Source: Saprospiraceae bacterium UBA7328
GTDB lineage: Bacteria > Bacteroidota > Bacteroidia > Chitinophagales > Saprospiraceae
Direction of reading: 5' to 3'
Assembly: GCA_002471345.1 (NCBI GenBank)
Contig: DKPS01000246.1
Span: 1 to 21,953 of the forward strand
DNA length: 21,953 nucleotides
Shown here in pieces: positions 16,966 to 21,953 of this stretch (the first letter of the stretch is position 1; every line of letters begins with the position of its first letter). Position numbers and translations under genes: made by a program. The notes under the pieces were generated by a model, which did no database searches, was not told the DNA's origin, and worked only from the letters and a program-made list of their open reading frames with translations.

Positions 16966-17025
16966 TTAATTTAGTCCTCAATCACAAACAAATAAAGTGA
17001 TATCTACAGTTTATCAAATTAAGTC

Positions 17026-17859
17026 ATGAATAAAAATAAAGTAATAGATGTGTGGATACAACATCCCACTAAAAGATTCATAAATCATCCTATGCTTTCC
17101 ACGCTAAGGAGATGGAATAATGAGGAGGTGGGAAAAGAAGTTAGCCCTCCAGATCTAGAAATCACAATTGCCGCGATGAATCAGGCTCATATAAAAAAAG
17201 GCCTTATTTGCAGTTGGCAAAATCAAGAAGGCGAGCTGATATCTAATACTGTAGTAGCAGGTTTCATTAATGAATACCCCGATCGTTTTGTAGGAATTGC
17301 ATCAGTCCCATTACATAGACCCGTCCTAGCTGTTAAAGAATTAAGATCCTTTGTAAGAAACTATGGATTTAAAGGACTAAGAATTGTGCAATGGCATTGG
17401 AATCTACCTCCTACTCACGCATATTACTATCCATTATATGCAGAATGTGTGGATTTAGACATTCCTGTATGCCTTCAAGTTGGGCATACAGGCCCATTAA
17501 GATCGTCAGAGGTAGGAAGACCGATTCCTTATATAGATCAAATTGCACTTGATTTCCCTGACCTTAAAATAGTCTGTGGACATATAGGGTATCCGTGGAC
17601 AACAGAAATGATTGCAGTAGCTACCAAACATATCAATGTATATATTGATACTTCAGCATATACAGCAAAAAGATATCCAAATGAAGTGATAGCCTATATG
17701 AAAAGCCATGGACAAAACAAAGTGATGTTTGGGACAAATTACCCAATGATAACACCTGAAAAATGTCTAGAAAACTTAAAGGACCTTCATCTAGATAGCG
17801 AAATAGAAAACAAATTTTTACATCTCAATGCAATGAAAGTTTTTAAACTAAAGATTTAA
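17026..17859 (+). CDS. Amidohydrolase-family (amidohydrolase_2) TIM-barrel protein
   Basis: A 277-residue protein with the fold signature of the amidohydrolase_2/ACMSD group: a strand IDVWIQHP at 7-14, FKGLRI at 115-120, VCLQVGHTG at 148-156, VCGHIGYPW at 183-191 and the final VMFGTNYP at 233-240. His154 and His186 match two conserved histidines. However, the usual N-terminal metal-binding HxH is replaced by W10-I-Q12, and the usual catalytic Asp after FGT is Asn238. The enzyme may therefore use another metal geometry or another reaction, such as decarboxylation or hydration, or be non-catalytic. It stands alone, with a palindrome-rich region before it and a long hairpin after it. The family call is good; the reaction is unknown. 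Confidence 0.75.
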   Translation: MNKNKVIDVWIQHPTKRFINHPMLSTLRRWNNEEVGKEVSPPDLEITIAAMNQAHIKKGLICSWQNQEGELISNTVVAGFINEYPDRFVGIASVPLHRPVLAVKELRSFVRNYGFKGLRIVQWHWNLPPTHAYYYPLYAECVDLDIPVCLQVGHTGPLRSSEVGRPIPYIDQIALDFPDLKIVCGHIGYPWTTEMIAVATKHINVYIDTSAYTAKRYPNEVIAYMKSHGQNKVMFGTNYPMITPEKCLENLKDLHLDSEIENKFLHLNAMKVFKLKI

Positions 17860-17867
17860 AAACTGCA

Positions 17868-17910
17868 GCTGATAATGATGAATAGATTATCATTATTGAT
17901 TAAAATCAGC
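17868..17910 (+). terminator. Hairpin after the amidohydrolase gene, possible weak terminator
   Basis: A perfect 8-bp stem ATAATGAT (17872-17879) / ATCATTAT (17889-17896) with a 9-base loop lies 13 bases after the stop codon. An outer pair GCTGAT (17868-17873) / ATCAGC (17905-17910) could form an alternative stem. No T-tract follows, so termination is uncertain; mRNA 3'-end protection is an alternative. Confidence 0.4.
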
Positions 17911-18042
17911 AATACAGTAAGTCCTCAGAGAATATGACTTTGATATAATTACAATTTGAATTTAAAGAAAACCAATGATCAGGTTCTTTAGAAGAATACT
18001 AAACCTTATAAAAGAAATTGGTCTCTAAAAAAAAATAAAATT

Positions 18043-18399
18043 ATGCTGACGGATATTAATCCGAAACTACCAATGCGTGACAAAGAAATTACTAAAGAAT
18101 TTTACATTAAAACGTTGGGATTTAAAGTGTTTGGGACTACAGACTATGAAGGTTATTTGATGATGGAAAAAGATCAAATTCAAATTCACTTTTTTGAGTT
18201 TAAAAATCTTGATCCAAAAGAGAATTATGGTCAAGTATATATTAGGGTAGATAACATTGGTATTTTTTATCAATTATTGTTAGATAACAAAACGAATATT
18301 CACCCTAATGGAAAATTGGAAATCAAACCTTGGGGACAAAAGGAATTTTCAATACTTGATCCAGATAACAACTTGTTGACATTCGGACAAAGTAATTGA
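18043..18399 (+). CDS. VOC-superfamily protein, bleomycin-resistance-like
   Basis: A 118-residue vicinal oxygen chelate fold protein. It has two beta-alpha-beta-beta-beta halves: INPKLPMRDKEITKEFYIKT-LGF at about 5-27, LMMEKDQIQIHFFEF at 39-53, YIRVDNIG near 67-74 and FSILDPDNNLLTFGQ at 102-116. The pattern LP.rD...t..FY...LGF and the ending fsilDPDgNlLtFgq match the bleomycin-binding (BLMA/Ble) branch, whose proteins sequester drug as dimers without a metal. Whether this one confers resistance cannot be judged. It stands alone and is flanked by non-coding AT-rich DNA. Confidence 0.8.
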   Translation: MLTDINPKLPMRDKEITKEFYIKTLGFKVFGTTDYEGYLMMEKDQIQIHFFEFKNLDPKENYGQVYIRVDNIGIFYQLLLDNKTNIHPNGKLEIKPWGQKEFSILDPDNNLLTFGQSN

Positions 18400-18541
18400 C
18401 TCCAAAAAGACAAGTCAAATGACATATAAAAAATGCATAGTTACAATTATCAACACACCTCCTACTTTGTTATAATTACGGACAAAAAAAGAATAATGAA
18501 CATGGTAAAAAGAATCTTTAACTTTAATAAAATCATGTATC

Positions 18542-18709
18542 ATGAAAAATTCTAACAAAGCTTGGGATAAGTTCTTTATAGCCTTTGGAATAATAACTGT
18601 GCTCAGCGGAATATATTTAACATTACAAGAGAATTACCTAATAGGGATCTCTGGTTCAATGATTGGGGTGTGGTTGGTCTTACAAAATCTAAAAAAAATC
18701 AAAGAATAG
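18542..18709 (+). CDS. Small two-helix membrane protein, 55 aa
   Basis: The ORF starts with the ATG at 18542 and ends with TAG at 18707-18709. It encodes a basic N-terminus (KNSNKAWDK), a first hydrophobic helix (FFIAFGIITVLSGIYLTL), a short turn QENYL, a second hydrophobic helix (IGISGSMIGVWLVLQNL) and a basic tail KKIKE. The pattern of charged ends and two helices is typical of a real small membrane protein. I do not recognise a family. It lies between the VOC and DUF1428 genes with over 100 bases on each side. A 19-codon ORF (18496-18555) overlaps its start and could be a leader or chance. Confidence 0.5.
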   Translation: MKNSNKAWDKFFIAFGIITVLSGIYLTLQENYLIGISGSMIGVWLVLQNLKKIKE

Positions 18710-18873
18710 AAAATTCCATATTTAAAATTGTGCTATCGGAGGGGAAGACCAATGTGATGTGATATTTTATAAAAATATTGATTCTTCATATTAAAAGCTT
18801 ATATGGCATATACTTCTTTTGGTAAATCATGATTTTAACCAAATTGCGAATCTCAAATAAACGAAAAGAAAAA

Positions 18874-19251
18874 ATGGGAAACTACATAGACGCTTTCGTC
18901 CTTCCTATTCCACGTAAATATCTAAACGAATATAAGCAAGCAGCCAAATCCGTTGCAGTGATATGGAAAGAACACGGTGCACTTGCATACTACGAATATG
19001 TCGGAGATGATCTAAACCGAGAAGGTACTTCTTCTTTTCCTGAATTCGTTGGAGCTCATGAGGATGATGCCATCATATTTGGTTGGGTATTATTCGAATC
19101 TCACGAAACACGTGACCTTGCAAATGAGCGTGTAGCAACTGACCCTCGAATGGGAGATTTAATCGCTCCATTGACACATTCAAAAAGGATTATTTTTGAT
19201 GCCAAACGAATGGCATATGGCGGATTCAAACCACTGATTCAATCCATATAG
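18874..19251 (+). CDS. DUF1428 family protein
   Basis: A 125-residue protein matching DUF1428 (a ferredoxin-like dimeric alpha/beta-barrel family). It shows the opening MGNYIDAFVLPIPRKYLNEY, KEHGALAYYEYVGDD near residues 37-51, TSSFPEF near 57-63, then IIFGWVLFESHETRDLAN and DPRM. The ATG at 18874 is preferred because the family begins with this motif; an in-frame ATG at 18829 would add 15 basic residues unlike the family. The function of the family is unknown. The next reading frame downstream is a decayed gene. Confidence 0.8.
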   Translation: MGNYIDAFVLPIPRKYLNEYKQAAKSVAVIWKEHGALAYYEYVGDDLNREGTSSFPEFVGAHEDDAIIFGWVLFESHETRDLANERVATDPRMGDLIAPLTHSKRIIFDAKRMAYGGFKPLIQSI

Positions 19252-19268
19252 AAATTAGAAAGAATTAG

Positions 19269-19562
19269 AATTTATCACAAAAGTATTTTACAGATTTATA
19301 CTCAATAGAAGATGGAGATGCAATGAAGAGAGGCCTACAGCGATATACACATATTCCTCTTAAACAACTTCCTTATAAAGTTTGGAGAACGTATGAAGGA
19401 GATGCTTTAATAGATAAATAGAATGAGACTTCTCCAGAAGCAGATGTAAGTGATCCTGCAGAGTAGATAATATACACCGTTACAGCAAGAGAATTAAAAG
19501 CAGACTTTTCATTAACAAAAATGGACAGGTCTGCAAGGATAAAATTCATGACTAAAAGATGA
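19269..19562 (+). pseudogene. Decayed gene remnant with two in-frame TAG stops
   Basis: One frame reads as protein-like sequence of about 95 residues but is broken twice by TAG. It runs from FTDLYSIEDGDAMKRGLQRY and LPYKVWRTYEGDALIDK to a TAG, then NETSPEADVSDPAE, a second TAG, then IIYTVTARELKADFSLTKMD and FMTKR, ending at TGA (19560-19562). The possible start is the ATG at 19323, but the frame is open back to 19269. The balanced, charged composition with Trp and Tyr is typical of coding sequence. The final TGA overlaps the ATG of the serine hydrolase (ATGA), a coupling that would make sense in an operon. I do not recognise the family. It could be a remnant of a transferred gene pair. Confidence 0.55.
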
Positions 19563-20605
19563 AAAAAACAAAACGAATAATAACTCTAGGTATAACAGTG
19601 GTGTCCTTGGTATGCCTCGTGGTATTTCCCCCTTGGGATATGGTAAAGGCCTGGATATTACCTTTACCAGATACAATTCAGGAACAACTTGATCAAGCTC
19701 TAAGACATAAACTGGATGGGATTATTGTGTATATTGATCAACCGGGCAAGCCCAATGAATATCATGCTGCAGGATGGAAAGATAGAGAAAATGAAATGCC
19801 TGTAGATCCACAGGCATTATTTAAAATTGCAAGCATCAGCAAACTGTACATAGCTGCTGCAACAGCAAAGTTGATCACTAGTCAAAGTTTGTCTTTGGAT
19901 GAAAAACTTTCTAATCTCTTACCAGAACTGGATGACAGGATTGAGAATGCTGATGAGATTACCTTGAGAATGTTGTTGCAACACCGCAGCGGAATTCCTG
20001 ATTTTATAGATGACCCTGAGTACCCATGGGACAAATCACTTACTGATCTCAATGAGATACTTGGACTTGTTGTAGATGATCCTTCTGAATTTGAACCAGA
20101 TAATCGTTACGACTATTCAAATACAAATTATCTTTTGATTGGTAATATCCTGGATAGAACATTGGGTTATGGTCATCAAGACTATATTAAAAATGAAATT
20201 TTGGATCCACTTGGGTTAACACATACATATGGATTACTGAGTGAAGTTGACTCTAATGACGTTGTCAGTGGATATGATACCCACTTCGAACAGGATGTAA
20301 AAATGCTTGACTTCATTTCTCCGGGAGGATCTATGATTGCTACTGCTGAAGATGTGGGAATATTTTTGAGAGCTTTAAATGATGGGTCCCTATTTAGTAC
20401 AGATGAACAGACAGTCTATTCATCAATTTATAAATATGAACACACAGGGCTGTTACCTGGATATCAGAGTATCGCAAAATATCATAAAGACATTGATACA
20501 ATAGTTATTCAATTTGTAAGCTCCAGTGGAGGTGATTTTTGGACAATATCAGAAATAGTATACAATAGAATCATTAAAATCCTAAGAAAAGGAAACACCC
20601 AATGA
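19559..20605 (+). CDS. Serine hydrolase, beta-lactamase/DD-peptidase-like (PF00144)
   Basis: A 348-residue penicillin-binding-protein/class C beta-lactamase fold hydrolase. The catalytic set is complete: S92-x-x-K95 (SISK), Y186-S-N188, and H295-T-G297 in place of KTG, as in many esterase/peptidase members. An N-terminal hydrophobic segment (residues 7-23) acts as a signal or membrane anchor after a KKTKR cluster, so the domain faces the periplasm. LLQHRSGIPDF (139-149) and PGGSMIATAEDVGIFLRAL are typical family segments. The substrate (peptide, ester or beta-lactam) is unknown. It starts within the stop of the decayed gene. Confidence 0.88.
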   Translation: MKKTKRIITLGITVVSLVCLVVFPPWDMVKAWILPLPDTIQEQLDQALRHKLDGIIVYIDQPGKPNEYHAAGWKDRENEMPVDPQALFKIASISKLYIAAATAKLITSQSLSLDEKLSNLLPELDDRIENADEITLRMLLQHRSGIPDFIDDPEYPWDKSLTDLNEILGLVVDDPSEFEPDNRYDYSNTNYLLIGNILDRTLGYGHQDYIKNEILDPLGLTHTYGLLSEVDSNDVVSGYDTHFEQDVKMLDFISPGGSMIATAEDVGIFLRALNDGSLFSTDEQTVYSSIYKYEHTGLLPGYQSIAKYHKDIDTIVIQFVSSSGGDFWTISEIVYNRIIKILRKGNTQ

Positions 20606-20651
20606 TCCATGATTCGAACCCACCGAGGTCAGAAAGAAAAAAGTAAGAAGT

Positions 20652-21260
20652 GTGAGACTAGGAAGAAAGTTAGTAGGAGTTATTGGATTATCATCTGTAG
20701 TTATATTGATTGCAGCTTTGATAACTTTTGGATTCTCAAATAATGAGTTTAGTTTTTTTGACGATTTCATAAGTAAACTAGGAGCACTGGGGCAACCAAA
20801 TGCAATCTGGTTCAATCTAACTGCATTTGTTTTAGTTGAAATTCTATTGATCGTTTTTGGCTTTTGTTATGGCAGGTTGTTAAATAATCAATTATTATCA
20901 ATTCTATTGTCATTATTTGGACTAGGATTTTCTTTTACAGCAATATCCACAGACATGAATATTCCAAACTCACATTATTCTAAAGCACATATGGTATCGA
21001 TATGCCTTGGATTGGCATTTTGGTTATTTGGACTTTCAAGACTTGGCTCTAATCCAATGTTACAAAAGAAAATTAGAATGCGCGCAAATTTCACAGCAAT
21101 AGCTCTTGTTTTATCAATGGCTGGCTTCGGCCTTGGTTTATGGTCAATGCCAATCACTCATAGATTAGTATTCGGTATTGTCTTTGGTTGGACTGCAGTT
21201 ACATCAATAGAATTAATTTTCAATAAACAAGTGACTGCTAATTTGAATTCAACTTCATAA
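20652..21260 (+). CDS. DUF998-like membrane protein
   Basis: A 202-residue protein with six hydrophobic helices (about 8-27, 50-72, 79-98, 110-130, 145-165 and 172-192). The loop FFDDFISKLGALGQPNAIWFN at 35-55 is the ISxLGAxGxPxAxxFN signature that I associate with DUF998. The start is GTG at 20652; the frame is open upstream to 20613 but holds no ATG there, so GTG is the best start. An ATG in another frame at 20609 is not used because its product is not hydrophobic in the same way. The function is unknown. It follows the serine hydrolase after 46 bases and precedes a small metalloprotein after 24 bases, so the three may be one transcript. Confidence 0.6.
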   Translation: MRLGRKLVGVIGLSSVVILIAALITFGFSNNEFSFFDDFISKLGALGQPNAIWFNLTAFVLVEILLIVFGFCYGRLLNNQLLSILLSLFGLGFSFTAISTDMNIPNSHYSKAHMVSICLGLAFWLFGLSRLGSNPMLQKKIRMRANFTAIALVLSMAGFGLGLWSMPITHRLVFGIVFGWTAVTSIELIFNKQVTANLNSTS

Positions 21261-21284
21261 TTATTCAAGACAACATTTGTTATT

Positions 21285-21752
21285 ATGATCTTCCTGCTTA
21301 CTCCATTCATTTACATCACTACAATATGGACTCTTCTCAAGGAAAAGAAAGTGCTTAAGACCGGAAGGTCCTTGAATTCAAAGGAAAAAGAAATAGGTGA
21401 AATTTTGAAAATTAATGATTTGACCAAAATTAGAATTTTAGCAGTCTCAGAAATAACTCACCCTTTGAGCTGGGTTTTCAGTTTTCTTTCTCTTTTCACG
21501 AAGTCCATTCTATCTGCTCCCGTCGGACTCACTTTAGGGAATGCTATTCTTGTAGAAAAAAAACATGAAACGAATCTCCATCTGATAGCTCATGAATTAG
21601 TCCATGTAAAACAATACGAAGATCTTGGAGGTCACATTCCTTTTCTGAAAAAATATATTTATCAATGCCTAAAATATGGATATAAAAATAGTCCTTTGGA
21701 AATGGAGGCTGAAGAATTCTCTAATAATCTTTTTAATCAAGGCTTAGTTTAA
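21285..21752 (+). CDS. Small membrane-anchored HExxH metalloprotein
   Basis: A 155-residue protein with an N-terminal hydrophobic anchor (residues 1-18) and a zinc-protease-like core. It has HELVHVKQYE at 103-112 with the HExxH residues His103, Glu104 and His107, and the pattern PLEMEAEEF at 137-145, where Glu141 could be the third zinc ligand as in gluzincins. A semi-hydrophobic stretch at 60-90 may pack on the membrane. This arrangement is seen in small, uncharacterised bacterial peptidase-like proteins of this size. Peptidase activity is inferred only. It is the last complete gene. Confidence 0.65.
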   Translation: MIFLLTPFIYITTIWTLLKEKKVLKTGRSLNSKEKEIGEILKINDLTKIRILAVSEITHPLSWVFSFLSLFTKSILSAPVGLTLGNAILVEKKHETNLHLIAHELVHVKQYEDLGGHIPFLKKYIYQCLKYGYKNSPLEMEAEEFSNNLFNQGLV

Positions 21753-21858
21753 AACCGAACACTCGATTTTCTAATTACAAGATTTCATTCTATATCGATG
21801 TATTGATTCTTTACCCCAATTTCTTATTTACAATCTACCAACATTGAAGTAATGACTC
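21753..21858. other. Short convergent intergenic gap
   Basis: Non-coding AT-rich gap between the metalloprotein gene and the converging oxidoreductase gene. I see no strong terminator hairpin. Confidence 0.4.
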
Positions 21859-21953
21859 CTAATCCTCAAGGACTTTCAATACCAACTTACCCATCTTTTC
21901 TCCAGAAAATAGTCTTTTAAAAGTATCATAGAAATTGTCAATTCCTTCATACA
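21859..21953 (-). CDS. C-terminal fragment of an NADP-dependent oxidoreductase-like protein (partial)
   Basis: Read on the minus strand, this edge encodes the last 30 residues of a protein, including YEGIDNFYDTFKRLFSGEKM and KLVLKVLED, ending at TAG (21861-21859). The pattern of F..LF.GeK.GK.v.KV matches the C-terminus of medium-chain NADP-dependent (quinone/alkenal) oxidoreductases of the YncB/CurA group. The rest lies beyond the window. Confidence 0.6.
   Translation of the reverse strand, partial: YEGIDNFYDTFKRLFSGEKMGKLVLKVLED

Larger units (their letters stand above)
16609..17025. other. Palindrome-rich divergent intergenic region (417 bases)
   Basis: No gene is seen here. The region separates the divergent DUF2855 and amidohydrolase genes and should hold both promoters. 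It contains three GTATAC sites, a perfect 16-base palindrome and a separate 8-base inverted repeat, listed individually. I found no convincing small ORF or RNA gene. Confidence 0.5.

Noticed and set aside
18496..18555. 19-codon ORF overlapping the start of the small membrane protein
   Set aside because: It is too short and has no attenuator-like features or conserved pattern visible.
19317..19562. Amber suppression (TAG recoding) to read through the decayed gene
   Set aside because: Nearby intact genes (for example the TPR, MOSC and DUF1428 genes) end in TAG, so TAG is an ordinary stop here.
18000..21752. A hidden defence island or mobile element in the accessory stretch
   Set aside because: No integrase, transposase, toxin-antitoxin pair, nuclease or terminal repeats are found; the genes are metabolic or of unknown function.

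Overview
The window is AT-rich chromosomal DNA that looks like a member of the Bacteroidota, perhaps a marine Cytophagales-type organism. The lineage below phylum is inference. The support is: signal peptides that end just before Gln (TG|Q, LA|Q), A-rich leaders without strong Shine-Dalgarno sites, a roughly 1000-residue TPR protein paired with an outer-membrane barrel, a short lipobox lipoprotein starting with GTG, and a UbiA-Maf gene pair. I saw no rRNA, intact tRNA, CRISPR array, insertion sequence or integrase.

Layout. 1-303: edge and promoter region. 304-4924 (+): exported TPR protein and an overlapping outer-membrane beta-barrel-like protein. 4925-7552 (-): a tandem AAA+ ATPase of the CbbX/SpoVK type whose N-terminus carries a domain present twice. 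7654-9714 (+): a tight operon of ISC-type ferredoxin, IscX, a UbiA prenyltransferase and a Maf nucleotide pyrophosphatase, closed by a hairpin terminator. 9840-11356 (-): a vanadium-haloperoxidase/PAP2-type enzyme whose lipoprotein signal peptide lies in a different reading frame from its body. 11541-13490 (+): a GNAT acetyltransferase, an ABA4-like (DUF4281) membrane protein and an overlapping unrecognised membrane protein. 13559-15529 (+): a lactonase-type propeller lipoprotein and a MOSC (mARC/YcbX-like) protein. 15526-16608 (-): a DUF2855 protein. Between this gene and the divergent amidohydrolase (17026-17859) lies a 417-base region rich in palindromes. 18043-21752 (+): a loose run of accessory genes: VOC/bleomycin-resistance-like protein, a 55-residue membrane protein, a DUF1428 protein, a decayed gene with two in-frame TAG stops, a serine hydrolase, a DUF998-like membrane protein and a small HExxH metalloprotein. 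The right edge cuts the C-terminus of a minus-strand protein resembling an NADP-dependent oxidoreductase.

The most coherent unit is fdx-iscX-ubiA-maf. The first two genes belong to iron-sulphur cluster assembly but stand apart from the rest of an isc operon. The TPR/barrel pair probably forms one envelope complex. The remainder looks like independent housekeeping and stress-related genes, and the 18-21.7 kb stretch has the look of recently reshuffled accessory DNA. I did not find a clear new defence or mobile system. The items most worth checking are the split haloperoxidase leader, the duplicated N-terminal domain of the AAA+ protein, the orphan ferredoxin/IscX pair, the repeated GTATAC sites and the decayed gene before the serine hydrolase.
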